From Parvibaculum indicum (GTDB lineage: Bacteria > Pseudomonadota > Alphaproteobacteria > Parvibaculales > Parvibaculaceae), in NCBI RefSeq assembly GCF_011762095.1, contig NZ_JAASQO010000021.1, forward strand, positions 1 to 46,358: 46,358 bases of DNA. Reading direction: 5' to 3'. Shown here one piece after another: positions 26,212 through 35,761 of this stretch (position 1 is the first letter of the stretch; each line of letters begins with the position of its first letter). The notes below the pieces were generated by a model, which was not told the origin of the DNA, did no database searches, and saw nothing but the letters and a program-made list of their open reading frames with translations. A program made the position numbers and the translations under genes.

Positions 26212-27546
26212 ATGTCCACACCGAACCGACAGAAAGCGCCGCAGGGCCTCGCGCCCCGCGCCGGAGCCGCCGCCTTGCTGCGCGCCGTCCTGCAAAAGCG
26301 ACGTCCGCTCGACGAAGCCTTCGCCGCGGAAGCGGCGAGCGGCAGGCTGGCCGGCTGCGAACCGCGCGACCGCGCTTTCGCCCGCGCGCTCGCCGCCACC
26401 ACGCTGCGTCGCCTCGGCACCATCGATTGCGTACTGGACGCTCTTCTGGAAAAGCCCCTGCCCGCCCGCGCCGGCCATGTCCGCAACATTCTGCGCATCG
26501 GCCTTGCCGAACTCCTCTTCATGGGCGTCGCGCCCCATGCCGCCGTCGGCATGGCCGTCGAAAGCGCAAATGCCAGCCGCGTCGCCCGGCATTTCAAGGC
26601 ACTGGTGAACGCCATTCTCCGCCGCGCGGACCGCGAACGCGAGACGCTGCTCGTCGGGCTCGACATGGCAAGGCTCGACACGCCGGACTGGCTCTTCGAA
26701 AGCTGGTCGCACGCATATGGCGACGTCACCGCGCAGGCCATCGTCGAAGCCCACTACGCCGACCCGCCTCTCGACATCTCGGTGAAACACGATCATGAAC
26801 GCCAGTACTGGGCGGACGAGCTGGGCGCGGAAATCCTGCCGACGGGCAGCTTGCGCCTCAGAGAAACGACGCGGGTGGAGACCCTGCCCGGCTTCGATCA
26901 GGGCGCCTGGTGGGTGCAGGACGCCGCGGCGGCCATCCCGGCGCGCCTGCTCGGCCAGATCGCCGGCGCCGAAGTGCTCGACCTCTGCGCCGCGCCGGGC
27001 GGCAAGACAGTGGAGCTTGCCGCCATGGGCGCGCGGGTCACGGCGCTCGATCGCTCCAGGGCGCGCCTTGAGCGCGTGAGCGAGAACCTCGCCCGCGTCA
27101 ATCTCGCGGCCGAACTGGTCGCCGCCGACGCCGCGCTCTGGCAGCCCAAAAGGCAATGGGCCCGCATCCTGCTCGATGCCCCCTGCTCGGCAACCGGCAC
27201 CGCGCGCCGCCACCCCGATGTGCTGCGCCTCAAAACGCCGGGCGACCGCGACAAGCTCGCCGCCCTGCAGGCCCGCATTCTGGCCCATGCATCCGGCCTG
27301 CTCGCACCGGGCGGCATCCTCGTCTACTGCACCTGCTCGCTGGAACCCGAGGAAGGCCCGCGCCAGATCGACACATTTTTGGCCGGACGACCCGGCTTTT
27401 CACGCCTGCCCATCCGCGCCTCGGAAGTCGGCGAGCTGAGCGCCCTCGTCACGGCGGAAGGCGATATGCGCAGCCTGCCCTGCCATCTGGACGACCGGGG
27501 CGGCATGGACGGCTTCTATGCGGCCCGGTTGATCCGGTCTAACTGA
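26212..27546 (+). CDS. rsmB: 16S rRNA (cytosine-967-C5) methyltransferase
   Basis: A 444-residue Sun/Fmu/RsmB protein. The N-terminal third (about 15-150) is a NusB-like RNA-binding helical domain. The methyltransferase follows: AdoMet motif I LDLCAAPGGKTVEL, motif IV DAPCSATGTARRHPD (Cys325) and motif VI YCTCSLEPEEG (catalytic Cys375). RsmB methylates C967 of 16S rRNA. No close ribosome site is evident before the ATG at 26212. It lies 98 bases after htpX, same strand, the usual pairing. Confidence 0.95.
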   Translation: MSTPNRQKAPQGLAPRAGAAALLRAVLQKRRPLDEAFAAEAASGRLAGCEPRDRAFARALAATTLRRLGTIDCVLDALLEKPLPARAGHVRNILRIGLAELLFMGVAPHAAVGMAVESANASRVARHFKALVNAILRRADRERETLLVGLDMARLDTPDWLFESWSHAYGDVTAQAIVEAHYADPPLDISVKHDHERQYWADELGAEILPTGSLRLRETTRVETLPGFDQGAWWVQDAAAAIPARLLGQIAGAEVLDLCAAPGGKTVELAAMGARVTALDRSRARLERVSENLARVNLAAELVAADAALWQPKRQWARILLDAPCSATGTARRHPDVLRLKTPGDRDKLAALQARILAHASGLLAPGGILVYCTCSLEPEEGPRQIDTFLAGRPGFSRLPIRASEVGELSALVTAEGDMRSLPCHLDDRGGMDGFYAARLIRSN

Positions 27547-27584
27547 AAAGAAAATAAATAATAATACTATAGGTATAATTCTTT

Positions 27585-27607
27585 CAATACTTACAGAACA
27601 AGTATTG
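27585..27607 (+). terminator. AT-rich hairpin after rsmB
   Basis: CAATACTT (27585-27592) and AAGTATTG (27600-27607) form a perfect 8-bp stem with a 7-base loop, followed by TTCTATG. It lies in an AT-rich island (27545-27655) unlike the rest of the window. Too weak in GC for a confident terminator call. Confidence 0.35.
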
Positions 27608-27617
27608 TTCTATGTAA

Positions 27618-27854
27618 ATTTTCCGAAATACATGGGGGCATTTTCCATCTAATCTTTCAGGATGGAAAACGCTTCCGATCCCGCAAGCCGATTTTCTGCC
27701 CCATCGCCTCACCTTCTTCGACAGCCCCTCGCTCACCGTGCTCGCCCGGCATATCGGCGCAGCCAAGGCACAAGGGGCCGCGCTGCGCGTTTGGAGAGAT
27801 CGGCCCAATTTGCTATCTATCGTCTCAAGTCGATGGGGGACATATGGCAAATAG
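27618..27854 (+). pseudogene. Possible gene remnant without start codon
   Basis: In this frame 78 codons run from a TAA to a TAG. From about 27678 the codons have the strong G/C third-position bias of real genes and read IPQADFLPHRLTFFDSPSLT and ARHIGAAKAQGAALRVWRD. There is no ATG, and GTG only deep inside, while the first 60 bases are AT-rich. It looks like the 3' end of a gene whose beginning was lost, or a very short gene with unusual start. It overlaps the next gene's start. I do not recognise the family. Confidence 0.35.
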
Positions 27855-28899
27855 AGGTCGGGGGACCGCTTCATCCGGTGCGGCGCGCAAGCGTATCGCG
27901 GTCTTTTCCGGGCACGACCAGCTCGGCGACGGACTTTTCAAACTCCCCTTCGTCCGAAGCCTGCGGGCAAGCTTTCCCGACGCGGAAATCCATTGGGTCT
28001 CGGCCTATCGGTGCACCTATTCGGGCGTTCTCGCCCCTCTGGTCGCCCCCTTCATCGACCGGGTCCACACCATGACGGGCCTGGCGAAAAACAAGCGCCA
28101 GCTCATCCTGCCGCCCCGCATCCCGGGAACGCCCTTCGATATCGCAATCGACACCCAGACGCTTTTCTGGAAATCGCTGGTGGTCAGGCGCGGACTCAAA
28201 CCGAAATGCTTCATTTCAGCGGCCATGGACTATCGGCTTTCCAGCATCCAGCCGCCCGACGACCGTCGCACCAAACCGCGGCACTTCGTCGAGCATCTGC
28301 TGCGGCTGGTCGAACTGGCGGCGGGTGAGGATTTCCGGCGCGACGACACGCCCGTCGAAATCCCCGCCGAACTCGACGATCTGGCCGGCGCGCTGCTGCC
28401 GGACTCGGCAACCGGCAGAGCCCCCTCCCCTTATATCGGCATCGCCCCCGGCTCGGGCGATCCGGCCAAGCGCTGGCCGCTGGAGCGCTTCATCGCGCTG
28501 GCCAGACATTTCGAGGACCGCGGCCTCCGGCCGGTCTTCATGGTCGGTCCCGGCGAAGCGGACCTGCTGGAGCCGCTGAGGATGGCCTTTCCGGAAGCGC
28601 TTTTCCCGGAGCAATCCCTGCCACCGGGCAAAAAGCCCGGTCCGCTCCTGGTCGCCGCTCTCGGCCGGCGTCTGGCAGGCTCCATCGCGAACGATTCCGG
28701 GCTCGGCCATTTGCTGGCCATTTCCAGCAAACCCCTCGTCCTGCTCTATGGCCGCCACACACCAGCCAAATACGCCCCGCTGGCGCCTGGCCTTAGGACC
28801 GTCTGGGCACAGGAATTCGGCGGCATGGACCATACGCTCATCCCGCTCGACCGCGTGGAACGGGAGATGGAAGCCGCGCTGGCGCAAACCGGGCCTTGA
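27844..28899 (+). CDS. Family 9 glycosyltransferase (heptosyltransferase-like)
   Basis: A 351-residue soluble GT-B enzyme of the ADP-heptose:LPS heptosyltransferase family. Family signs are the N-terminal GHDQLGDGLFKLPFVRSLRASFP, GIAPGSGDPAKRWPLERFIALA in the second lobe and the nucleotide-sugar site NDSGLGHLLAISSKPLVLLYG. It probably adds a sugar to lipopolysaccharide core or another envelope glycan. The ATG at 27844 has GGGGGAC in front. It is an isolated glycosyltransferase, with rpe following about 100 bases later. The acceptor is unknown. Confidence 0.87.
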   Translation: MANRGRGTASSGAARKRIAVFSGHDQLGDGLFKLPFVRSLRASFPDAEIHWVSAYRCTYSGVLAPLVAPFIDRVHTMTGLAKNKRQLILPPRIPGTPFDIAIDTQTLFWKSLVVRRGLKPKCFISAAMDYRLSSIQPPDDRRTKPRHFVEHLLRLVELAAGEDFRRDDTPVEIPAELDDLAGALLPDSATGRAPSPYIGIAPGSGDPAKRWPLERFIALARHFEDRGLRPVFMVGPGEADLLEPLRMAFPEALFPEQSLPPGKKPGPLLVAALGRRLAGSIANDSGLGHLLAISSKPLVLLYGRHTPAKYAPLAPGLRTVWAQEFGGMDHTLIPLDRVEREMEAALAQTGP

Positions 28900-29002
28900 C
28901 CGGAGCGGACGGGCTTTCTTGCGCCGATTCAAGGCGGGTGCTACTGAACGGAGATCAGGCTTTTTGCCGCAAGTCTCCCGCATTTCCGCCACCGAGTTTC
29001 AC

Positions 29003-29665
29003 ATGAGCGCCATCAAGATCGCCCCCTCCATCCTCGCCTCCGATTTCGCCCGACTGGGCGAGGAAGTGAGCGCCATATGCGAGGCGGGGTGCGACTATGT
29101 GCATGTCGATGTGATGGACGGCCATTTCGTGCCCAACATCACCATCGGCCCCTCGGTCGTGAAAGCGTTGAAGCCGCATTCGACGAAACCCTTCGACGTC
29201 CATCTGATGATCTCTCCGGTCGATCCCTACATCGCCGACTTCGCGGAAGCGGGCGCGGACATCGTCACCTTCCACCCGGAAGCGGGCCACCACCCCCATC
29301 GCACCATCCAGTCCATCAAGGCAGCGGGCTGCAAGGCGGGCCTGTCGCTCAACCCGGGCACGCCGCTTGAAATGCTCTGGCCGCTGCTGGGCGATCTCGA
29401 CCTCGTCCTCGTCATGTCGGTCAATCCGGGCTTCGGCGGGCAGAGCTTCATCGAAAGCCAGCTTGCCCGCATCGAAACCATCCGCAAGCGCATCGACGCC
29501 GAAGGCCTCGACATCGAACTGGAAGTCGATGGCGGTATCAATTTCGAGACGGCGCCCCGCGCGATCACGGCCGGCGCCAATGTCCTTGTGGCCGGCACCG
29601 CAACCTTCAAGGGCGGCCCGTCCGCCTATGCGAGCAATATCGCGGCCCTGCGCGACGAGAAGTAG
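29003..29665 (+). CDS. rpe: Ribulose-phosphate 3-epimerase
   Basis: This 220-residue TIM-barrel enzyme interconverts ribulose 5-phosphate and xylulose 5-phosphate in the pentose phosphate/Calvin pathways. Signature segments are IKIAPSILASDFARLGEE, HVDVMDGHFVPNITIGP with two metal-site residues, PFDVHLMI, LVMSVNPGFGGQSFI and LEVDGGINFETAP. The upstream part of the open frame to 28748 overlaps the glycosyltransferase and is rejected. The heparinase-like gene begins 65 bases later. Full length. Confidence 0.96.
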   Translation: MSAIKIAPSILASDFARLGEEVSAICEAGCDYVHVDVMDGHFVPNITIGPSVVKALKPHSTKPFDVHLMISPVDPYIADFAEAGADIVTFHPEAGHHPHRTIQSIKAAGCKAGLSLNPGTPLEMLWPLLGDLDLVLVMSVNPGFGGQSFIESQLARIETIRKRIDAEGLDIELEVDGGINFETAPRAITAGANVLVAGTATFKGGPSAYASNIAALRDEK

Positions 29666-29730
29666 GCGCCCTTTGACGGGACGTCGGCAGGGACGTCGTT
29701 CGGGACGTTTCAGGGAGGCGGTCACACACG

Positions 29731-31617
29731 ATGGCCGGTGAAAGCGCGAAAAAGGCATCGGCGAACGGCGGCCCGGTCTCGGGAAACCGGCTGATCGACC
29801 TTGCGTTCGCAGCGGCGGGCCGTATCCGCACCGCCGCCATGGACCGCTTCTACGGCACATGGGTCTACGGGCAGACGCTGCGCGGCCCCATGCCCGATCA
29901 CATGCTCCATTACCCTAGGGAACTGCGCCCGGGCCGCGCCTCGCGCGCCGACGCCATGTTCCAGGGCCGCTGGTTCCTGCCCGGCGGACAGGTCCGCGCC
30001 CCGGGCGGCTCCTCGCCCTTCGCCGCCGATCCGCCCAGCCTGACCTGGGCGGAAGAGCTTCACGGGTTCGCCTGGCTCCGGCACTTCTCGGCCGCCAACG
30101 CCCAGAACAACGGATCGGCCGCCCGGGAATATGCCCGCAAGCTGATGTCTGAATGGATCGAGGTCGAAGGGCGCTGGCACCCGGTCGCCTGGCGGCCCCA
30201 TGTCATCGGACGGCGCATCATCTCGCTGGTCTCCAACGGGCCCCTCATCATCGACGGCTCGGAACTCGTCTACCGCTCGACCTTGCTGCGCAACATGGCG
30301 CGTCAGGCCCGCCACCTCGCCCGCACCGCCCATCGCGCCCCCGACGGCGCACCGCGCATCACCGCGGCCATGGGGCTTGCCTTTTCCGGTCTCTGCCTAT
30401 CGGAAGGTCATCGCCGGCTGGACAAGGGCCTGAAACTGCTCTGCCACGAACTCGACCGCCAGATCCTGCCGGATGGCGGCCATGTCAGCCGCAACCCGTC
30501 GGCCCAGCTCTCCATCCTGCTCGACCTGCTCATGCTGCGCGACAGCCTGCGCGACCGGCATATGAACGTCCCCAAGCCCATCCGCGACGCGATCGACCGC
30601 ATGACGCCCATGCTGCGCTTCTTCCGGCACGGCGACGGCAGGCTCGCCCTTTTCAACGGCGCCAATGAAGGCCCGGAAGGCGCCATCGACGCCGCGCTGG
30701 ATCGCGACGACGCCAAAGGCCGCCCCTTCGGCTTCGCGCCCCATTCCGGCTATCAGCGGCTGGCGGCGGGGCCCGCCAATATCGTGGTCGATACGGGCCG
30801 CCCCCCGCCCGGCCCCTTCAGCCATGATGCCCATGCCGGTTGCCTCTCCCTCGAAATGAGCGCGGGCCGCGCCCGCATGATCGTGAATTGCGGCGCCACC
30901 CGCGTTCTCGGTCCCGACTGGGAGGCGGCAAGCCGCGCAACCGCGGCCCATTCCACCCTGGTGCTGGCCGACACCTCGTCGGCGCGCATGCTGCGTGGCC
31001 GCCTCTCGCGCCGTCTTCTGGGCGCGCGCATCATGGAAGGCCCGGCACATATCGAAAACCGCCGCAACGAAAACGAGGCCGGTATCTGGCTGGAGGCCGC
31101 GCATGACGGCTATGCCGCCGACTTCGGCCTGATCCATCGCCGCCGGCTTTACCTGTCCGGCTCGGGCGAAGACCTGCGCGGCGAGGATCTGCTCGAACCC
31201 CTGACCCACCCCATCCGCAAATGGCCGTGGCAGCCGCGCTTCTGGCGCAAGCCGCCCGAGGACCCGTCCTATGCGGTTCGCTTCCACATCCATCCCGATG
31301 CGCGCGTATCGCTCGCCCATGACCGCTCCAACGTGCTGGTGCTGCTGCCCAATGGCGACGGCTGGCAGTTCCGCGCCCGTGTCGCGGAAGGCGACTGCCT
31401 GATCGATATCGAGGAGAGCGTCTATCTGGGCTCGGGCGACACGACCCGCCGGGCCGAGCAGATCGTGGTCTCCGGGGAGGTCTTCCGGGGCGAGGCCAAG
31501 GTGAACTGGGCCTGGCGGCGGCTTTCCACCCGCAATGCGGGCAAGGAAAACGAGACCGCCGCCATGCCGGAACTCCCCGAACTCGCCATGCCGGACGAAA
31601 AGCCGGAAAAGGGCTGA
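29731..31617 (+). CDS. Heparinase II/III-family protein
   Basis: A 628-residue protein with an N-terminal helical (alpha/alpha toroid) region about 20-330 and a C-terminal beta-rich heparinase II/III domain from about 365, including SHDAHAGCLSLEMSAGRARM and RATAAHSTLVLADTSS. Such proteins are polysaccharide lyases or close relatives. No signal peptide is seen, so it is probably cytoplasmic. This gene is commonly placed between rpe and purH in alphaproteobacteria, which argues for a core rather than nutritional role. AGGGAGG precedes the ATG by about 12 bases. The substrate is unknown. Confidence 0.9.
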   Translation: MAGESAKKASANGGPVSGNRLIDLAFAAAGRIRTAAMDRFYGTWVYGQTLRGPMPDHMLHYPRELRPGRASRADAMFQGRWFLPGGQVRAPGGSSPFAADPPSLTWAEELHGFAWLRHFSAANAQNNGSAAREYARKLMSEWIEVEGRWHPVAWRPHVIGRRIISLVSNGPLIIDGSELVYRSTLLRNMARQARHLARTAHRAPDGAPRITAAMGLAFSGLCLSEGHRRLDKGLKLLCHELDRQILPDGGHVSRNPSAQLSILLDLLMLRDSLRDRHMNVPKPIRDAIDRMTPMLRFFRHGDGRLALFNGANEGPEGAIDAALDRDDAKGRPFGFAPHSGYQRLAAGPANIVVDTGRPPPGPFSHDAHAGCLSLEMSAGRARMIVNCGATRVLGPDWEAASRATAAHSTLVLADTSSARMLRGRLSRRLLGARIMEGPAHIENRRNENEAGIWLEAAHDGYAADFGLIHRRRLYLSGSGEDLRGEDLLEPLTHPIRKWPWQPRFWRKPPEDPSYAVRFHIHPDARVSLAHDRSNVLVLLPNGDGWQFRARVAEGDCLIDIEESVYLGSGDTTRRAEQIVVSGEVFRGEAKVNWAWRRLSTRNAGKENETAAMPELPELAMPDEKPEKG

Positions 31618-31620
31618 GCC

Positions 31621-32025
31621 TCAGCTCGATTTCGGCTGGAGAACCATCTGGCTCTGCGTGACCACGGCGCAAAGCCGCCCGTCGCCCCGCGTGATCTTCG
31701 TCTGCCAGACCATCAGCTTGCCGCCCTTGTGAAACGGCTCGCAACAGGCCGTCGCGACATCTCCCAAAACTATGGGCGCAAGGAAATTCGTCTTGCTCTC
31801 CACCGTGGTGGTGGTCGCGCCCTCGGGCAGGTTCAGCACGGTCGCCACCGCCCCTGCCGTATCGGCCAGCGACATGATGGCGCCGCCATGCATGATGTCG
31901 GGCACGGTGCAATGTTCCTTCTTTACCGCGATCGCGGCCACGACCTTGTCGGGACCGGCCTCCTTCAGTTCCATACCGAGACGGTTTGCGAAGGGAAGCT
32001 GCGATATATCGGGGCGTGTAGCCAT
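31621..32025 (-). CDS. PaaI-type hotdog-fold acyl-CoA thioesterase
   Basis: A 134-residue hotdog protein. The segment MHGGAIMSLADTAGAVATVL carries the conserved catalytic Asp and the Gly-rich turn; TTVESKTNFLAPI forms the following strand. PaaI-family enzymes hydrolyse acyl- or phenylacetyl-CoA. It is on the opposite strand inside the rpe-heparinase-purH run and converges with the heparinase-like gene, 3 bases apart. Substrate not predictable. ATG at 32025. Confidence 0.9.
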   Translation of the reverse strand: MATRPDISQLPFANRLGMELKEAGPDKVVAAIAVKKEHCTVPDIMHGGAIMSLADTAGAVATVLNLPEGATTTTVESKTNFLAPIVLGDVATACCEPFHKGGKLMVWQTKITRGDGRLCAVVTQSQMVLQPKSS

Positions 32026-32189
32026 CGGTTCGGCTCCATGTTCGGGGTTGTCGGGGCCGATGCTAGAGCGGGGCCGCAGGCGGTTCGATTACCTCGGGCG
32101 TATGATTCCGGCAATCGAGCCGGGCTTGGAACCACCCGGGTTTCGTGCTATCGCCCCCGCATCCCGCCACATATGCCCGAGGCACAGCC

Positions 32190-33803
32190 ATGGTCTCCAC
32201 CAAGCCCGCTCCCGACGCCGCCGATATCCAGCGCGTGCGCCGCGCCCTCCTGTCCGTTTCCGACAAGACGGGGCTCATCGAATTCGCCACCGCCCTGCAC
32301 GAGGCGGGCGTGGAACTGATTTCCACCGGCGGCACGGCCCGGGCGATCAAGGAGGCGGCGCTGCCCGTGCGCGACGTCTCCGAGGTGACGGATTTCCCGG
32401 AAATGATGGATGGACGGGTCAAGACCCTGCACCCCATGGTGCATGGCGGGCTTCTCGCCGTGCGCGACGACGCCGAGCATACGGAAGCCATGGAAAAACA
32501 CGGCATCGCCGGCATCGACCTTCTCTGCGTCAATCTCTATCCCTTCGAGGCAACCGTCGCGAAGGGCGCGGGCTATGGGGAATGCGTGGAGAATATCGAC
32601 ATCGGCGGCCCGGCCATGATCCGCGCCGCGGCGAAAAACCATGCCTATGTCTCCGTCATCGTGGAAGCGTCGGATTACGGCGCACTCATCGACGAGCTGA
32701 AGGAAAAGGGCGGCACCACGCTCGCCACCCGCAAGCGTCTCGCCCACAAGGCCTATGCGCGCACCGCGGCCTATGACGCGGCGATCTCCAACTGGTTCGC
32801 TCAGGAACTCGAAAACGACGCGCCGGAATGGCGCGCCTTCGGCGGCGAGCTGAAGCAGACGCTGCGCTATGGCGAGAACCCGCATCAGCATGCGGCCTTC
32901 TACGTCTCGGGCGACCGGCGCCCCGGCGTTGCCACCGCGACCCAGCTTCAGGGCAAGGAGCTTTCCTACAACAATATCAACGACACCGACGCCGCCTTCG
33001 AGCTGGTCGGCGAATTCGACCCCGCCGTCGCGCCCGCCATCGCCATCATCAAGCACGCCAATCCCTGCGGCGTCGCGACGGGCGCTTCGCTTACCGACGC
33101 CTACAAGAAGGCCTTTGCCTGCGACCCGGTCTCCGCCTTTGGCGGCATCGTCGCTTCCAACATGCCGCTCACCGGCGAGACGGCCGAGGAGATCGCGAAG
33201 ATCTTCACCGAAGTCATCATCGCACCCGACGCGGACGAGGACGCGCGCCGCATTATCGCCGCGAAGAAAAACCTCCGCCTGCTGATTACCGACGGCCTGC
33301 CGGACCCGCGCTCGCCGGGCCTCTTCTACAAATCCGTGTCGGGCGGTATGCTGGTTCAGTCCCGCGACAATGGCTGCGTCGACGATCTCGACCTCAAGGT
33401 CGTGACCAAGCGCGCGCCCTCGGACCAAGAGCTCGCCGACATGCGCTTCGCCTTCAAGGTCTGCAAGCATGTGAAGTCGAACGCGATCATCTATGTGAAG
33501 AACGGCGCGACCGTCGGTATCGGCGCAGGCCAGATGAGCCGCGTGGACTCAGCCCGCATCGCGGCCCGCAAGGCGGAGGACGCGGCAGAGGCGGCCGGCG
33601 AAAGCAAGCCTGCCACCATCGGATCGGTCGTCGCGTCGGACGCCTTCTTCCCCTTTGCCGACGGCCTGCTCTCCGCCGCCGAAGCGGGCGCCACCGCGGT
33701 CATTCAGCCGGGCGGCTCCATGCGCGACGAGGAAGTCATCGCCGCGGCGGACGAAAAAGGCCTCGCCATGGTCGTCACCGGCATGCGGCACTTCCGTCAT
33801 TGA
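32190..33803 (+). CDS. purH: Bifunctional AICAR transformylase/IMP cyclohydrolase
   Basis: The 537-residue enzyme performs the last two steps of IMP synthesis. The N-terminal cyclohydrolase domain (about 10-200) has [44 protein letters not shown] and [16 protein letters not shown]. The transformylase domain has [33 protein letters not shown] and the C-terminal FPFADGL, with [18 protein letters not shown] precedes the ATG at 32190. Full length, all motifs intact. Confidence 0.97.
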   Translation: MVSTKPAPDAADIQRVRRALLSVSDKTGLIEFATALHEAGVELISTGGTARAIKEAALPVRDVSEVTDFPEMMDGRVKTLHPMVHGGLLAVRDDAEHTEAMEKHGIAGIDLLCVNLYPFEATVAKGAGYGECVENIDIGGPAMIRAAAKNHAYVSVIVEASDYGALIDELKEKGGTTLATRKRLAHKAYARTAAYDAAISNWFAQELENDAPEWRAFGGELKQTLRYGENPHQHAAFYVSGDRRPGVATATQLQGKELSYNNINDTDAAFELVGEFDPAVAPAIAIIKHANPCGVATGASLTDAYKKAFACDPVSAFGGIVASNMPLTGETAEEIAKIFTEVIIAPDADEDARRIIAAKKNLRLLITDGLPDPRSPGLFYKSVSGGMLVQSRDNGCVDDLDLKVVTKRAPSDQELADMRFAFKVCKHVKSNAIIYVKNGATVGIGAGQMSRVDSARIAARKAEDAAEAAGESKPATIGSVVASDAFFPFADGLLSAAEAGATAVIQPGGSMRDEEVIAAADEKGLAMVVTGMRHFRH

Positions 33804-33830
33804 GTTGACGGCTTCTCGTCTCACGCTGAC

Positions 33831-33859
33831 TGTCATCCCGGCCTTGTGCCGGGGTGACA
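33831..33859. repeat. Dispersed palindromic repeat (CCGG-type), copy 2
   Basis: TGTCATCCCGGC (33831-33842) pairs with GCCGGGGTGACA (33848-33859) around a 5-base loop. Similar in design to 16122-16150. It lies between purH and the YbjQ gene and may act as a transcript-stabilising or attenuating stem. Confidence 0.7.
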
Positions 33860-33882
33860 TTTGGAGAATCAGGAGGCCCTCC

Positions 33883-34203
33883 ATGATCGTCACCACCACC
33901 AACACCATCGAAGGCCGCAAGGTCGCCGACTATAAGGGCCTCGTCTCCGGCGAAGCCGTGATCGGCGCCAATGTCTTTCGCGACGTCTTCGCCTCCATCC
34001 GCGATTTCGTCGGCGGCCGTTCCGGCTCCTACGAAAAGGTGCTGAAGTCCGCCCGCGACGAAGCGCTCCGCGACATGACCGAAGATGCCGAACGCCTCGG
34101 CGCCGATGCGATTGTCGGTGTCGATCTCGACTATGAGGTCGTCGGCCAGTCCGGTTCCATGCTCATCTGCATCGCCTCGGGCACGGCGGTCACGCTGGGC
34201 TGA
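33883..34203 (+). CDS. YbjQ-family (DUF74) protein
   Basis: A 106-residue protein covering the entire YbjQ/UPF0145 fold. Conserved parts are [49 protein letters not shown] and [17 protein letters not shown]. These form pentameric rings in solved members; the biochemical role is unknown, with heavy-metal binding suggested. AGGAGG precedes the ATG at 33883. The large palindromic repeat follows within 10 bases. Confidence 0.92.
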   Translation: MIVTTTNTIEGRKVADYKGLVSGEAVIGANVFRDVFASIRDFVGGRSGSYEKVLKSARDEALRDMTEDAERLGADAIVGVDLDYEVVGQSGSMLICIASGTAVTLG

Positions 34204-34211
34204 CGCCTCCT

Positions 34212-34294
34212 CGTCATTGCGAGGAGCGAAGCGACGAAGCAATCCAGCCCTTGCCGGGCCGCTTCTGGATTGCTTCGCTTCGCTCGCAATGACG
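34212..34294. repeat. 83-bp dispersed palindromic element
   Basis: The left arm begins CGTCATTGCGAGGAGCGAAG and ends AATCCAG at 34247; the right arm, 34265-34294, is its inverse with a small deletion (CTGGATTGC...GCAATGACG). The loop is about 17 bases. Elements with this CGTCATTGCGAG...AATCCAG design are widespread non-coding repeats in many bacteria. Here it separates two convergent genes and could fold to a long hairpin. Confidence 0.85.
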
Positions 34295-34336
34295 GAACCG
34301 GCTACCTCACGGCCTTCGGACCGGGGATCGAACGCT

Positions 34337-35761
34337 CTAATGCACCACCGCGCTGGCTCGCTCTTCCTTCACGAAGAGCAGCAGAACGAGGCCGGTGAGG
34401 ATCAACGGGATCGCCACCATCAGGCCGAAGCGCTGGTTCTGCGTCAGCTCCGTCACGATGCCGATGAAGAGCGGCGCGATCCAGGCGGTCGCCTTGCCGC
34501 AAAGCGCAAAGAGCCCGAAAAACTCCGTCATCATTTCCTTGGGCGAAATGCGCGCCATCATGGTGCGGCTCGATGCGATGACAGGCCCGACCATCAGGCC
34601 GAACAGCGCGATCATCACCAGGAAGAGCTGTTGCGGCAATGTGGAGAAAGCGGCCGCGTGTTCGGGCACCGGCACGGTGATGAAATAGAAGATCCGGTCC
34701 CTGTCGAAAGACAGGATGATGGCGAAGAACACCACCACGCCGACAATCGCCCAGACCAGCGTGCGTTTCGACCCGATCTTGAGATCGACCCAGCCGCCGA
34801 CGAAGCCGCCCAGCGCCGCGAAGAGCGTCACCCAGACGCCGTAAATCGCCATCTGCATCGCGCCCCATTGAAAGATGGACGCAGCCAGAATGCCGCCGAA
34901 GACGAAGATCGCCGTCATGCCGTCGTAAAACAGCATGCGCGCCAGCAGATAAAGCCCGACATTGCGGAAATGACGCACCGATTTGAGCGTTTCCCAAAGC
35001 CGTATCAGCCCGGCCTTCGCCGCCGCGCGACGCCCCAACCCCCTGGTCGCCTGATCGGGCACCAGAAAGAGAAGCGGCAGCATGAAGACGATGAACCATG
35101 CCCCCGAAATCGGGCCGACGATGCGGTCCGTCTCATGCGCGGCCTTGGACAGCCCGAACAGCGGTTCGGCGGGAATGAAGGATGCGCTCACTTCGCCGGG
35201 AAGCTGGAAAAAGATCAGTACGAGGATGAGCGCGGCAATCGCCGCGAGCTGGCCCATGCCGATACCGATGCCCGACAGGAGACCGATGCGCCGGTCCGAC
35301 GCGATGGTGGGGAGCATCGCATTGGCGAAGATGATGGCGAATTCCATCCCCACCGCCGCGACGATGAGCGACACCATGACATGAAAAAGCGGCTCGCCCG
35401 GGATCGCGAACCAGAGGCCGAAACAGCCCGCCGCGCACATCAGCATGGAAGCGACGATCCACGGTTTGCGCGGCCCCGCCGCATCCGCCATCGCGCCCAG
35501 AAGCGGGCTCATCAGCGCGATGGTGGCGCCGGCAATCGCCTGCACATAGCCCCAATAGGCCTGACCCTCGATCGGGGTCGCCGCCAGCACATTGGTAAAG
35601 AAGGGCGGAAAGAGAAAGATCGTGATGAGCGAGAAATAGGTCTGGTTCGCCCATTCATAGAGAACCCAGGCGCCCTGCGCCCAGTTGGAGGCCGGTTCCT
35701 TGCCGCCGGTGTCATGCGGCGGCTGCCATTGGGGCACGGCCCCCTCGACGATCTCACTCAC
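34337..35761 (-). CDS. UMF1/Atg22-like MFS transporter, second copy
   Basis: A 474-residue, about 12-helix integral membrane protein. It has the UMF1/Atg22-like signatures LYEWANQTYFSLITIFLFPP, MSPLLGAMADAAGPRKPWI and SRTMMARISPKEMMTEFFGL. The start is a GTG at 35761, whose G is also the last base of the upstream gene's TAG, so translation is coupled. It is paralogous to the upstream gene: same topology and matching motifs, presumably a tandem duplication. Atg22 exports amino acids from yeast vacuoles; bacterial members are mostly uncharacterised. The two may form a heteromeric unit or have different substrates. Confidence 0.88.
   Translation of the reverse strand: MSEIVEGAVPQWQPPHDTGGKEPASNWAQGAWVLYEWANQTYFSLITIFLFPPFFTNVLAATPIEGQAYWGYVQAIAGATIALMSPLLGAMADAAGPRKPWIVASMLMCAAGCFGLWFAIPGEPLFHVMVSLIVAAVGMEFAIIFANAMLPTIASDRRIGLLSGIGIGMGQLAAIAALILVLIFFQLPGEVSASFIPAEPLFGLSKAAHETDRIVGPISGAWFIVFMLPLLFLVPDQATRGLGRRAAAKAGLIRLWETLKSVRHFRNVGLYLLARMLFYDGMTAIFVFGGILAASIFQWGAMQMAIYGVWVTLFAALGGFVGGWVDLKIGSKRTLVWAIVGVVVFFAIILSFDRDRIFYFITVPVPEHAAAFSTLPQQLFLVMIALFGLMVGPVIASSRTMMARISPKEMMTEFFGLFALCGKATAWIAPLFIGIVTELTQNQRFGLMVAIPLILTGLVLLLFVKEERASAVVH

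Noticed and set aside
32063-32080. The word CTAGAGCGG near 32063 and 46263 as a repeat element
   Set aside because: The shared stretch is only about ten bases and flanks differ; chance cannot be excluded.
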